Shown here piece by piece: positions 16,309 through 25,457 of a DNA stretch of 64,000 nt. The notes under the pieces are model-generated. The model was not told where the DNA came from. It worked only from the letters and a program-made list of their open reading frames with translations, and did no database searches. Numbering within the stretch: position 1 is the stretch's first letter; the number at the start of each line of letters is the position of its first letter. The DNA is from Paraflavitalea pollutisoli (GTDB taxonomy: Bacteria; Bacteroidota; Bacteroidia; Chitinophagales; Chitinophagaceae). The stretch covers positions 1,115,949 to 1,179,948 of the forward strand of contig NZ_JARKMX010000008.1 of NCBI RefSeq assembly GCF_029360705.1, given 5' to 3'. The translations under genes and the position numbers were made by a program.

Positions 16309-17049
16309 TTGACTATATTAGCACATAAACCTGTTTTTGTGCAACAACCCACCCAATCCGTGCCCCACAGCTCATTCCTGCGCCTATCCTCCCTCTCTTT
16401 CCTGCTGCTAATGGCTGGATGGCTCATCAGCTGTAAAGAAAAAGCGCCACCATCCACCATCCCCCACACCGATACGCTGACTGGCGCTGCTGATACCATT
16501 CCGGAAGCAACGGCCATACTCAAAGAATCCACGAACGAAACAGACACCATCCTCCATGATGACCATGCCGCTGCACTTGTGTCGATCCGGGAGCATTATC
16601 AACGCATCAATGCCATTCAAAAATGGGATAAGGTCGAATTCAAAGAACTGGAGGGCGTATCCACCGAAGGCGCTGAAGCAAGATTCTATTATAGCAACCA
16701 CCAACTACAAAAAATAACCGCCTGGTATTTTGGAGAGACGGGGCAGGCACTCGTCGAATACTATGTAGTAGAGGGCAAGCTGGCCCTTGTCAACGAAAAA
16801 CAAGCCAACTATAACCGCCCTATTCATTACGACTCCACCTCCATGAAAGAAAACAACGATACCCAACTGCTGGATCCTGCTAAAACAACCTACAACAAGG
16901 TCAGGAGTTATTTTCTGCTTGATCAATTGCTGCACCAGGTTTATTTCGAAAAGGACGCTCCCACCGTCACCGACATCCTGCTTGCCGCAGAACAGGGTCG
17001 CATACTACCAGAATTTGAACAGCTGTTACAACTCTCCAAGAACCAGTAG
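16309..17049 (+). CDS. lipoprotein of unknown function
   Basis: The frame encodes up to 246 residues. A signal sequence ends in a lipobox (LMAGWLISC), then comes a low-complexity Thr/Pro-rich linker and a globular domain from about residue 85. The domain carries the pattern KVEFKELEGVSTEGAEARFYYSNHQLQKI, resembling repeats in exported Bacteroidota proteins that bind surface structures. The start is uncertain: TTG at 16309, GTG at 16339 and GTG at 16360 are all in frame and none has a clear ribosome-binding site. It starts one base after the previous stop. Confidence 0.7.
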   Translation: MTILAHKPVFVQQPTQSVPHSSFLRLSSLSFLLLMAGWLISCKEKAPPSTIPHTDTLTGAADTIPEATAILKESTNETDTILHDDHAAALVSIREHYQRINAIQKWDKVEFKELEGVSTEGAEARFYYSNHQLQKITAWYFGETGQALVEYYVVEGKLALVNEKQANYNRPIHYDSTSMKENNDTQLLDPAKTTYNKVRSYFLLDQLLHQVYFEKDAPTVTDILLAAEQGRILPEFEQLLQLSKNQ

Positions 17050-17302
17050 TCCCTGTTAGCACTGGCATAAAATATAACGACCAACTCTTGCTGATCGAAG
17101 CAGGTCAGTGATTAACATCTGTCCCAACGCATGCTGCCGTTGTTGAAACATCTACCCAAAATTTTTTCCTTTGCTGCCTTTCCCGCTGCCGCCAGGTAAC
17201 TGGCACGGATCATGTTATATAGGGACACCCACCTACCCGTAGAGAGACCAGCCGGCGGTACCTGATAGCAAGCCGGCACCTCACCACTTAAATAACTATT
17301 GT

Positions 17303-18280
17303 ATGAAAGCATTGCGTTCTTTGCACACTGTATTGTATGTGACCACGATTGCCGCGACCCTGACGACCGGCTGCAAGAAAGACAAAGACAATAACGGCGG
17401 CGGCAACGCCTCGAAGACGATCTCGGAAAATGTAGCAGCCGATGGCGACCTCACCCTACTGGAAGCAGCCATTGTAAAAGCAGGCATCTCCACCTCCCTG
17501 GCAGCCAACGGCAACCTGACCCTCTTTGCTCCGGATGATGCGGCCTTTAAACTCATCGACCTCAATGGCGACGGCATTGCCGATATGGACACCGAAGCCA
17601 AGATCAATGCCCTCGACGGCACCAATACCGCCCTGCTCAAAACCTTCCTCGAATACCATGTCCTCACCACCAAGGTGCTGGCGGCCGATGTAGCAGCAGG
17701 CCCCAACGCCGAGGTCACCACCAAAGGCGGAAAAGTGGCCTTTACTACCCGCAACAACACCGGTGTATACATCAACGGGGTAAAAGTGAAAAGAGCTGAT
17801 ATCAACGCCTCCAACGGCGTAATCCATGTAATAGACCGGGTATTGAATCCACCATTGGCGACAGTGGCGGAAACCATTGCCGTCAATCCCAATTTCACGT
17901 ACCTGATCGCGGCTTCGCAGAAAGCCGGTCTCGATGTGATCGTAGCACTCAATGGCCCAGGTCCGCTCACCGCCTTTGCACCTACCAACCAGGCGTTCAT
18001 CAATGCCGGTTATCCCACGATCGCTTCGGTTCAGGCTGCCAGTGCCGCCAACCTCAAGATCTTATTGTATAACCACGTTGTCAACGGTCGCAACTTCAGC
18101 ACCGACCTCGTAGACGGATCTCAATTGTCGACGCTGGGCGCCAATAAACTGACCGTATCCCTGGCCGGTGGCGCGAAGATCAAAGGCGTGGGCAATACCA
18201 CCAATGCCAATATTACCATTGCCAATGTGGTGGCCACAAATGGGGTTATTCACGCAGTTGACCAGGTTTTATTACCTTAA
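17303..18280 (+). CDS. lipoprotein with two fasciclin (FAS1) domains
   Basis: The 325-residue protein has a lipoprotein signal with Cys24 (ATLTTGCKKD). Two FAS1 domains follow: about 43-180 (LTLFAPDDAAFKLI, NGVIHVIDRVLNPP) and about 185-325 (LTAFAPTNQAFINAG, NGVIHAVDQVLLP). The two H-box (FAP.D.AF) and C-terminal (NGVIHVID) motifs are intact in both domains. FAS1 proteins mediate cell adhesion or matrix contacts on the cell surface. The next gene starts 6 bp downstream in the same direction. Confidence 0.9.
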   Translation: MKALRSLHTVLYVTTIAATLTTGCKKDKDNNGGGNASKTISENVAADGDLTLLEAAIVKAGISTSLAANGNLTLFAPDDAAFKLIDLNGDGIADMDTEAKINALDGTNTALLKTFLEYHVLTTKVLAADVAAGPNAEVTTKGGKVAFTTRNNTGVYINGVKVKRADINASNGVIHVIDRVLNPPLATVAETIAVNPNFTYLIAASQKAGLDVIVALNGPGPLTAFAPTNQAFINAGYPTIASVQAASAANLKILLYNHVVNGRNFSTDLVDGSQLSTLGANKLTVSLAGGAKIKGVGNTTNANITIANVVATNGVIHAVDQVLLP

Positions 18281-18286
18281 CAGCGT

Positions 18287-18820
18287 ATGAAACATTGGTT
18301 TTGGATCATTTTATTGTCATTAGCCGGTACTGGCGCCCGGGCGCAGTGCCCTACCCTGGCGGAAGCGAGAACATTGTATGAGCAGGCGGCCGGCGCCGAA
18401 AATACCTGCACACAGTTCATCACCAGGCTGCAGCAATGTGGCCGCACTGGTGATCCAGCCGTCTGGGGATACCGGGGTGCAGCGATCATGTTGATGGCCA
18501 AACATGCCGGCAGCCCTTTCAGCAAACTGTCGTATTTCAAAAAAGGAAGAAAGGTGCTGGACAGTGCCCTCGCGGCGCATCCCGGCGATATCGAACTTCG
18601 CTACCTGAGGTTCACCATCCAAACCAATGTACCCTCGTTGCTGGGCTACAATGACGAAATCAAGGCCGACAAGCAGTACCTGATCAACCACCTGGCTGCT
18701 GTAACTGACAACAAGTTGTACAACAACATTTACAATTACCTGCAGCAATCAAAATATGTAACCGGGCAGGAAAAACAGGGGCTTCGGCAAAAGCCAACGG
18801 CGCCAGTAACTGCCCGTTAA
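18287..18820 (+). CDS. exported protein of unknown function, conserved type in Bacteroidota
   Basis: The 177-residue protein has a signal peptide (MKHWFWIILLSLAGTGARAQ). A mature alpha-helical domain follows with WGYRGAAIMLMAKH and RYLRFTIQTNVPSLLGYNDEI, a pattern that I recognise from unannotated Bacteroidota proteins. No catalytic motif is evident. It follows the fasciclin lipoprotein by 6 bp and precedes a strong terminator, so the two form a two-gene operon. Confidence 0.75.
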   Translation: MKHWFWIILLSLAGTGARAQCPTLAEARTLYEQAAGAENTCTQFITRLQQCGRTGDPAVWGYRGAAIMLMAKHAGSPFSKLSYFKKGRKVLDSALAAHPGDIELRYLRFTIQTNVPSLLGYNDEIKADKQYLINHLAAVTDNKLYNNIYNYLQQSKYVTGQEKQGLRQKPTAPVTAR

Positions 18821-18853
18821 CAACGGTCGGCATTATTCTGTAAATAATTCACC

Positions 18854-18884
18854 AATAGCCCGCTCTCGCGGGCTATTGTTTTTT
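18854..18884 (+). terminator. Rho-independent terminator
   Basis: AATAGCCCGC (18854-18863) pairs with GCGGGCTATT (18868-18877) around a TCTC loop, followed by GTTTTTT. It ends the fasciclin operon 34 bp after the last stop. Confidence 0.9.
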
Positions 18885-19012
18885 CAGGAAGTCTGTAAAG
18901 TCTTTTACCTACCTCATTTGAGCGATTGTGACCGGCATTGAATTGTACTACTTTGTTGATCGCCTGGCAACGCACCCTTCGTAAAAGTGCCCGCATGAAC
19001 ACCTCCGTACCG

Positions 19013-19054
19013 CTGGACTTTACAGTCATATAACTGGACTTCACAGGCATGTCC
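19013..19054 (+). repeat. 21-bp direct repeat, two imperfect copies
   Basis: CTGGACTTTACAGTCATATAA (19013) is followed directly by a copy (19034) that matches it at about two thirds of positions, mainly CTGGACTT.ACAG.CAT. A TAAAAGTGCCC string precedes it near 18982. It may be a decayed example of the 11-bp repeat type with one base lost, but on its own the evidence is weak. Confidence 0.4.
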
Positions 19055-19095
19055 CCGCTCTACCGAATGGCTAATATTGCCCTAAATAATAAACA

Positions 19096-19929
19096 ATGAC
19101 AACTACAACAGCAATGAACCCCAACAAAGCATTATGGGAAAAAGGCGACTTCACCAAGATCGCCGAAAGCATGCGTGACAGCGGCACCGCGCTGGTGGCA
19201 CAATTAGGTATTCAACCAGGCATGCAGGTGCTCGACCTGGGTTGCGGAGATGGCACCACGGCGATCCCCGAAGCGAAACTAGGGGCCCACGTATTGGGTG
19301 TCGATATCGCGCGCAACCTGGTGGAAGCCGGTAATCGCCGGGCGAAAGAGGAAGGTCTTTCCAATGTGTTGTTTCAGGAAGGTGATGCCACTGACCTGCA
19401 CGACCTCGACGACCAACAATTCGATCTCGTAGTGACGATCTTCGGGGCCATGTTTGCCCCCAAACCGCTGGATGTAGCCAAAGAACTGGTGCGGGTGACC
19501 AAGCCCGGCGGCAGGATCGTGATGGGCAACTGGATACCCGGTGACCCGACGCTGGTAGCACAAATCTTAAAGATCAGCTCTGCCTATACCCCACCGCCAC
19601 CAGAAGGTTTTGTGAGCCCGATGTTGTGGGGTGTAGAAAGCCATGTTACAGAACGGTTTGTGGCAGCCGGTGTGGCACCCGAAGACATCTCCTTTTTGAA
19701 AGACAGCTTTACTTTCGAATATGCCTGTCCGCCGTCTGAACTCGTAGACAGATTCAGGCTGTTTTATGGCCCTACCATGAATGCCTTTGAAGCTGCTGAG
19801 AAAAGCGGGAAAGCAGATGACCTGCGGCGTGAGTTAACCGACCTGTTCAACAGCCAGAACAGCAGCGGCAGTACGGATACCAGCAAGATCACCGCCAATT
19901 TTCTACGGGTAACCGTTACGCGTCGATAA
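19096..19929 (+). CDS. class I SAM-dependent methyltransferase
   Basis: The 277-residue protein has the methyltransferase fold. Motif I is VLDLGCGDGTT (about residues 44-54), motif II is GVDIARNLVEAG, and FDLVVTIFGAMF with VRVTKPGGRIVMGNW covers motifs post-I to III. It resembles the UbiE/type 11 group. The acceptor substrate is unknown. It stands alone between two terminators, about 210 bp after the previous one. An ATG at 19114 is a possible alternative start with the loss of six residues. It is cytoplasmic. Confidence 0.9.
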   Translation: MTTTTAMNPNKALWEKGDFTKIAESMRDSGTALVAQLGIQPGMQVLDLGCGDGTTAIPEAKLGAHVLGVDIARNLVEAGNRRAKEEGLSNVLFQEGDATDLHDLDDQQFDLVVTIFGAMFAPKPLDVAKELVRVTKPGGRIVMGNWIPGDPTLVAQILKISSAYTPPPPEGFVSPMLWGVESHVTERFVAAGVAPEDISFLKDSFTFEYACPPSELVDRFRLFYGPTMNAFEAAEKSGKADDLRRELTDLFNSQNSSGSTDTSKITANFLRVTVTRR

Positions 19930-19956
19930 ACGCTTACCAGCCATTCCACGACATAC

Positions 19957-19993
19957 AAAAGGGTGTATCACCTCAGTAGTGATACACCCTTTT
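19957..19993. terminator. bidirectional terminator between convergent genes
   Basis: A perfect 15-bp stem (AAAAGGGTGTATCAC at 19957-19971 with its complement at 19979-19993) and a 7-base loop lie between the methyltransferase and the leftward GH51 gene. A and T runs on the two arms give U tails in both directions. Confidence 0.92.
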
Positions 19994-20021
19994 CTATTTC
20001 CTGAAAGTCATCGATCGGATG

Positions 20022-22646
20022 TTAAGGATTCGTGATGGGGCCAATCTTGAACCGGATCACGGTAAACGAGTAAGGCGCCAACGAAAAGCCGCTAAGTTCC
20101 GACAGGTTCATGGTTGAGGCTACCGGCTTCGCGTCTTTATCCGCCGGCGCGCCAGTCAGTACCAATTTATCGGCCGTTGTACTCGCAGGTTTCAGCGCAC
20201 CCAGTTCCACATTGGTAGTCACAGCCACGGGTAGCAGATTGACCAGCTTCAAGATTGCCTCTCCTTTGGCGCTGTCCAGCACGACAGAATAAGCGATCCT
20301 TTTGCGTACGGCATCCTGGTTGGATGATATATTGATCTCTGCAGGCACATACTGGTCGCCGGCATATTGGCCATAGATCCTCTGTACGTGATACCCTACG
20401 GTGGGTTTCACTTCCGTGTTGTTGAAATAGATCAGGTCTGGATTCCATTGCGTGTGCCCTTCTTTGGCCAGCAAGGGCGCATATGAGGCCATCGACACCA
20501 CATCGCCATTGCGCTCCAGGCTCGTGAGGTAGAGTGCTTCTGCCAGTGCCGTTTCGAGGTTATTGGGCCGACCGGGCAAGTGGGCGGCATATTCACCGAG
20601 GTATACTTTGCTGCGGCTGCGATCGTATTTGTCGTAGAAGTCCTGGTTGTTGATCATCCAGCCTGGTGGTACATAGTAGTGCTCATCCACCATGGAGACC
20701 TTGTGTTTATCGGCCAGTTTCCAGCCTTCGTCGTAATCCGTTCCTTCCCAGAATGGCCCTACGGTGCCGATCACTGTGAGGTTGGGATATTTTGCTTTTA
20801 GCGCTTGTTGTATCATGGCGAAGCGTACCTCAAACAGGTCGGTGATGAGGTCTTCGTTGCCGATGCCGATGTATTTCAGGTTGAACGGCTTCGGATGACC
20901 GGCTTCGGCACGCTTCTTACCCCAGGTCGTGGTAATATCGCCGTTGGCGTATTCTACCAGATCCAGGATATCCTGAACATAAGCACCCATTTGTTCCATC
21001 GGTATGCCGCCTTGCTGACCACCCATGGTGCCATTGCTGCCAGAGTTCTGACAAGGCACACCGGCAGCGAGTACGGGCAATGGCTCGGCCCCAATGTCTT
21101 CGCAATAACGGAAGTATTCGAAGTAGCCCAATCCGCCCGTTTGGTGGTAACCCCACAGATTGCGCATGGGCACCCGTGCTTCGAGTGGGCCGATGGTGTT
21201 CTTCCATTGATAGATATTGTGCAGTCCGTCTCCGTGCGCTACGCAACCACCGGGGAAGCGGATAAATCGAGGGTGTATATCAGCTACAGTCTGGGCGAGG
21301 TCGGCGCGCAGGCCATTCTCCCGGCCCATAAAGGTCTTTTCCGGGAACAATGATACCATATCGAGCTGCAAGGTACCCGCACCCAGTGGCGCCAGTTCGA
21401 GGTGTGCATCCGCAGCATCGGCATTGGCCTTCAGCAATGCTTTTGCGGGCTTCCAGTTGCCTTTTGAAGGACTAATGGAGGCAGTTGCCAGCACAGCACC
21501 GTCCTTGCCCACCAGGCTTATCTTTAGCTTACCGTTGCCGGTTGTTTGTTTGGTAAAGAGGCTGAGTTTGTAGTTCTCTCCTTTCTTCACCGGGATGCCA
21601 TCGAATCCGGTATTGGTGAGGTAACCGCCTGGCGCCGTTGTTTTCAATACGGCATAATGCGGGTTGTTGGCGTGGAGGGGGGCGTCGGTGGCAATGGTGA
21701 ATTGCAGTTGGTTGCCCTGTGCCTTCCAGGCATAATCCTGTTTCCAGGTGGAGTCGCGGCCTTCTTTATCGGACAAGGCATATTCAAAGCCGCGGTTTTG
21801 TACCAGTTCGGCATAGATACCGCCGTCGGCGGCATAGTTGATGTCTTCAAAGAAAACGCCTGTCAGCAGGTTGCTGATGGGTTTACGCTGCGCAGGCTTC
21901 AATACGATCTTCGCATTGACCGGCTTGAGGTTGGCAAAACGTTGTGCATCCTGCGTGGTGTTCTCGCCGTGCAGGCCATTGCGGTATTGCCGTTGTTCCC
22001 AGGCTTTGACCAGTTGATCGACTTCGTCGTAGGCCACCCAGTTTACATTGCCGCTGGCCTCTCCATTGGGCAACCGGGTTGTTTCTTTGGCATTGTAAAA
22101 CTGCGCAGCGGGTATCGCTTTTTCTGGCGTATAGGTTTTGAAATCTTTCGTCGTTAACTGGAAATACTGGTTATTCTTATCGGCATACTGGATCACATAC
22201 GCGTCTTCGGTTGCCAGGTATTGCAGGGTTGGGCGCGTTACATTGGCGCCGGCAGTGACCAACTGGTAGTCCTGCGGTCCCCAGTTCACGAGGTCTTTGG
22301 AGGTTACGTGCGCGAAGATCTTTTCGCGGTCATTGAGCGCCCATACGGCATGCCATTCACCGTTGCGTCCTTTGATGAGATAGGGATCAATCATCTTTTT
22401 TTCGGATCCCCAGCGGCCGTAGTCGCTGTACACGAAGCCAGCTTCATTGCCAATGAGGTACCAGTTGGCACCGTCCTGGCTCCAGGCAAAATGCAAACCA
22501 TTGTGGTAATTGTTTTTAGCGGTACCGTAGGCGAGCAGGCGTACGGCGCCGGGGCGTTGTTGCGGCTGCGCCAGGGCGTGGACATGGAACAGGGAAATGA
22601 GCAGCAACAGGCTGCAGCAGGCGTTAATGGCAGACCTCATGGGCAA
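20022..22646 (-). CDS. GH51 alpha-L-arabinofuranosidase with N-terminal GH43-like module, exported
   Basis: The 874-residue protein has a signal peptide. Residues about 30-235 look like part of a GH43-type beta-propeller (GLHFAWSQDGANWYLIG, IDPYLIKGRNGEWHAVW, VTSKDLVNWGPQ). A GH51 region follows from about 245: a carbohydrate-binding insert (about 290-435), then the TIM barrel with acid/base Glu598 (IGIGNEDL) and nucleophile Glu685 (VYLGEY), and a C-terminal beta-sandwich. GH51 enzymes remove alpha-L-arabinofuranosyl units from arabinan and arabinoxylan. It is the most distal gene of the HTCS-linked cluster and is separated from the double GH43 gene by a small rightward gene. The propeller module looks too short to be an active GH43. 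Confidence 0.9.
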   Translation of the reverse strand: MPMRSAINACCSLLLLISLFHVHALAQPQQRPGAVRLLAYGTAKNNYHNGLHFAWSQDGANWYLIGNEAGFVYSDYGRWGSEKKMIDPYLIKGRNGEWHAVWALNDREKIFAHVTSKDLVNWGPQDYQLVTAGANVTRPTLQYLATEDAYVIQYADKNNQYFQLTTKDFKTYTPEKAIPAAQFYNAKETTRLPNGEASGNVNWVAYDEVDQLVKAWEQRQYRNGLHGENTTQDAQRFANLKPVNAKIVLKPAQRKPISNLLTGVFFEDINYAADGGIYAELVQNRGFEYALSDKEGRDSTWKQDYAWKAQGNQLQFTIATDAPLHANNPHYAVLKTTAPGGYLTNTGFDGIPVKKGENYKLSLFTKQTTGNGKLKISLVGKDGAVLATASISPSKGNWKPAKALLKANADAADAHLELAPLGAGTLQLDMVSLFPEKTFMGRENGLRADLAQTVADIHPRFIRFPGGCVAHGDGLHNIYQWKNTIGPLEARVPMRNLWGYHQTGGLGYFEYFRYCEDIGAEPLPVLAAGVPCQNSGSNGTMGGQQGGIPMEQMGAYVQDILDLVEYANGDITTTWGKKRAEAGHPKPFNLKYIGIGNEDLITDLFEVRFAMIQQALKAKYPNLTVIGTVGPFWEGTDYDEGWKLADKHKVSMVDEHYYVPPGWMINNQDFYDKYDRSRSKVYLGEYAAHLPGRPNNLETALAEALYLTSLERNGDVVSMASYAPLLAKEGHTQWNPDLIYFNNTEVKPTVGYHVQRIYGQYAGDQYVPAEINISSNQDAVRKRIAYSVVLDSAKGEAILKLVNLLPVAVTTNVELGALKPASTTADKLVLTGAPADKDAKPVASTMNLSELSGFSLAPYSFTVIRFKIGPITNP

Positions 22647-22874
22647 ACAAGTTGGGTTGGTTCATTTAAATGTCAATAATACAATTATTGCAGCAATCAG
22701 ACAAGGAAGGATTGAAAGGGAGCAATACGGACAATAGGGAAATTACCTACTTTTAAGGGATGCAAACACATCGATTTGGGGAAAATGTTAAGCGGTTGGT
22801 AAAATAGCCCTCACCGCCGCCTCCCCCATTGCAAGTCCGGGATATTGTTGCTATATTGGTAGACCCTTACCATT

Positions 22875-23237
22875 ATGAATACTGTCGCCCATACCTCACG
22901 TGATACCACCGGCAAACTGATCTGGACCTGTTCCGGCATCATGGTCTTTGCCAGTCTTTCCTTTTTCTTATTGAGCTTTTCTGAATTCTACCATGTCGCT
23001 TTCGGGGGTTCTGCAGCCGCATATCCCTGGGGTAGCACGCACCAATACCCCTGGTATTACCAGACACCGGCTACCTATTCGGGCTATCAGCTCATCGCTG
23101 GCCTCCTGTTCCTGGGTGCCGCCATCCTGACGCTCCGCGCCATGGTGCTGAAGGACAAGCCACTCGTCATTAAAGGCATTACCCTCACCGCACTATTCCT
23201 GACTGCGGAGATCATCAGTATCAACATCCGGCACTAA
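22875..23237 (+). CDS. small membrane protein, 120 residues, unknown function
   Basis: Three hydrophobic helices are predicted, at about residues 16-40, 70-90 and 98-115. The loop between the first two is rich in Tyr, Trp and Pro (WGSTHQYPWYYQTPATYSGYQ). No family was recognised. The gene is transcribed rightward between two leftward glycosidase genes, so it is not part of their operon. Confidence 0.65.
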   Translation: MNTVAHTSRDTTGKLIWTCSGIMVFASLSFFLLSFSEFYHVAFGGSAAAYPWGSTHQYPWYYQTPATYSGYQLIAGLLFLGAAILTLRAMVLKDKPLVIKGITLTALFLTAEIISINIRH

Positions 23238-23257
23238 TCACCGCTACCGGCTAACAT

Positions 23258-23282
23258 AAAAAAAGGGCGACCTTGCCGCCCT
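23258..23282 (-). terminator. Rho-independent terminator, leftward
   Basis: AGGGCG (23264-23269) pairs with CGCCCT (23277-23282). On the minus strand a run of seven U follows. It lies just downstream of the double GH43 gene (stop at 23305) and ends that transcript. Confidence 0.75.
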
Positions 23283-23304
23283 CTTCCAATACGTTGCGAA
23301 TCCT

Positions 23305-25446
23305 CTAGTAAGCCGAAGGTTTCACGGGTATAATGCTTCCATCTGCTGCAAAGGTCATGGGATCGATACATACTTCGCGGTGGAAACCGGCAGCGCCCCC
23401 CATCTTAATGCCCTGCGGGCGATTGAAGCGATGGTAAATGATATACCACTCATCTTTACCAGGTACCTGTAATACACAGTTATGCCCCGTGCCATACACA
23501 CCGGTGGCGGCATCCTTCGCCAGGATCAGGTTATTCTCCACGGGTTGTATGGGTCCCAGCGGTGAAGTAGCTGTGCCATACCGTACGCGGTAGTCCGCAT
23601 CGCGGGTATCGTTCTCCGACCAGAGAAAATAGTATTTACCCTTGCGGAAGAATACTTCCGTGCCTTCGCGGAAAGTAGCGCCGGGGTTGAGGATCGTGAG
23701 GGTTTCCGTCTTAAGCGAGGTCATGTCTTCATTCAACTCGACGCCTGCCATAAAACCATTGCCCCAATAGAAATACGATTTACCTGTCTGCGGATCGGTA
23801 AACACATCGGGGTCGATATTCTGTCCACCCTTTACACCAGCGGGCAGCTTGTCGATCAGCGGTTTGCCCATATCCACGAAGGGCCCTGTAGGGTTGTCGG
23901 ACACGGCCACCCCGATCTTCTGTGCTGCGGTGAAGTAATAGAAGTATTTGTATTCGCCATTGATCTTCTTTTCTACAATACAAGGCGCCCAGGCATTGCG
24001 TTTGCCCCAGCTCACGTCTTTGGGCAGGTCAAGGATCACGCCTTCGTCCTTCCAATGCTTGAGATCGCTGGAGGAGAAGGTTTTGAAATAAGTGCCCGAC
24101 CAGCCATTGAAGCCATCACTGGTGGGATAGACATAATATTTACCGGTCTTGTTGGAATACAATACTTCCGGATCGGCATAATAACCGGGCAATATAGGAT
24201 TCTTTACTTCCTTCACTACGACGCTATAGGTTTCCGGCTTGCGTCCAGTGATAGATACCGTATACGGTACCGGACCATTGGCAAAATGGCCTTTACCCGC
24301 CGTAACGCTGATGCCGGTCATAGATAAAAACTGTGGTTTGATGCTATTGGGATCAACGCCTGGCGACACGGGTAAGATGAGCTGGCGCTTCGCAGAATCC
24401 AGTTCTACATTGATCTTCCTGATATTGGGATCTTTCGCCGTCATCACCACATCCTCCGGCCGCATCCATTGCTTCAGCAAGCGAGCGTATTCTGCCGACG
24501 TGATCGGCAATACGGTGCCATGACGGGGATGAAAGTTCATGGAGATCTCTTTATCGATTACGGTGAAGTGCTCCAGGTCTTCGGAGCGTGTAAACTGGTA
24601 GGTGCCCTTGGTATACACATCATACATCAGCACATACCCGCTACCATCATTCAGCTTGAAGACGGAAGAACCTTCTACCGGATCTTTGGTTTGCTGCACA
24701 AAACGATCGCGCAGCATATACCCTTCCGTCAGCTTGTCCGATACGGCGATCTTCAAGCCTGCACCGGCATCTTCGGTTTTGAAGAACAGGTAAAACTTAC
24801 CGTCCTTTGCTACGATATCTCCATCGATACAAGCGCCGCCGCTGGGATTGAAGAACAATTGCTTGGGTTCCGTCTCGAAGTCGGTGAAGTCTTTATTGGC
24901 ATAGGCATAGTAGATCTTATCGGGATCTTTACCCTGCTTGAGCGAGAAGTAGATCATGTATTTACCCGCCTTTGCATCATAGATGGTTTGTGGTGCCCAC
25001 ACGCGTAACAGGCTATCGTTGCCGGCAAAGCGTTTTTGGAAGTTGATCTTGCTCGACGTCCAGTTGATCATGTCTTTGGACTTCAGCAACACCATACCCC
25101 GATTGGAGTTCCAGCCACGTGCCGACACCATATCGGTCACTACCATGTAGAAGCTTTTGCCATCGGCCCCGCGCAGGATATGCGGGTCGCGCACACCCCC
25201 GGTTTCGCTGATGGCCGCCGAGGGGATGATGGGCTTGTCGCCATTGAGGGCCTGGTAATGGTAGCCATCATTGCTCAGTGCAAAACGAATCGCTTCTTCG
25301 TCACCGGTATTGCCGGTAAAATAAGCGAAGACATATTTGGTATAACCGGACGGCTTATCCTTCGGCTGCGCTATCAAGGCGGGCGCCATTAACAAGCAAA
25401 GTGTCACATACAGTAACTTGTATTTCCAACGGTTCATATGCATCAT
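23305..25446 (-). CDS. double GH43-type glycosidase, exported
   Basis: About 713 residues from the ATG at 25446 (an ATG at 25437 is equally possible); the longer frame to 25593 only overlaps the upstream gene. After a signal peptide (LLYVTLCLLMAPALIAQ) comes a GH43-like propeller (about 35-320; GVRDPHIL as the Asp base region). An Ig-like linker follows (about 340-430). A second GH43 propeller then has ADPEVLY (Asp base), NIDPDVF (pKa-modulating Asp) and FREGTEVFF (Glu acid). Substrates are likely arabinan or arabinoxylan oligosaccharides. It starts 12 bp after the DUF2264 gene in a leftward operon. Sub-family and whether both propellers are active are not settled. Confidence 0.88.
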   Translation of the reverse strand: MMHMNRWKYKLLYVTLCLLMAPALIAQPKDKPSGYTKYVFAYFTGNTGDEEAIRFALSNDGYHYQALNGDKPIIPSAAISETGGVRDPHILRGADGKSFYMVVTDMVSARGWNSNRGMVLLKSKDMINWTSSKINFQKRFAGNDSLLRVWAPQTIYDAKAGKYMIYFSLKQGKDPDKIYYAYANKDFTDFETEPKQLFFNPSGGACIDGDIVAKDGKFYLFFKTEDAGAGLKIAVSDKLTEGYMLRDRFVQQTKDPVEGSSVFKLNDGSGYVLMYDVYTKGTYQFTRSEDLEHFTVIDKEISMNFHPRHGTVLPITSAEYARLLKQWMRPEDVVMTAKDPNIRKINVELDSAKRQLILPVSPGVDPNSIKPQFLSMTGISVTAGKGHFANGPVPYTVSITGRKPETYSVVVKEVKNPILPGYYADPEVLYSNKTGKYYVYPTSDGFNGWSGTYFKTFSSSDLKHWKDEGVILDLPKDVSWGKRNAWAPCIVEKKINGEYKYFYYFTAAQKIGVAVSDNPTGPFVDMGKPLIDKLPAGVKGGQNIDPDVFTDPQTGKSYFYWGNGFMAGVELNEDMTSLKTETLTILNPGATFREGTEVFFRKGKYYFLWSENDTRDADYRVRYGTATSPLGPIQPVENNLILAKDAATGVYGTGHNCVLQVPGKDEWYIIYHRFNRPQGIKMGGAAGFHREVCIDPMTFAADGSIIPVKPSAY

Positions 25447-25457
25447 TTTCAAGTTGA

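Noticed and set aside
18817-19050. Leftward ORF of 77 codons before the methyltransferase gene
   Set aside because: It runs through the fasciclin-operon terminator and through a 21-bp direct repeat; it looks like chance.
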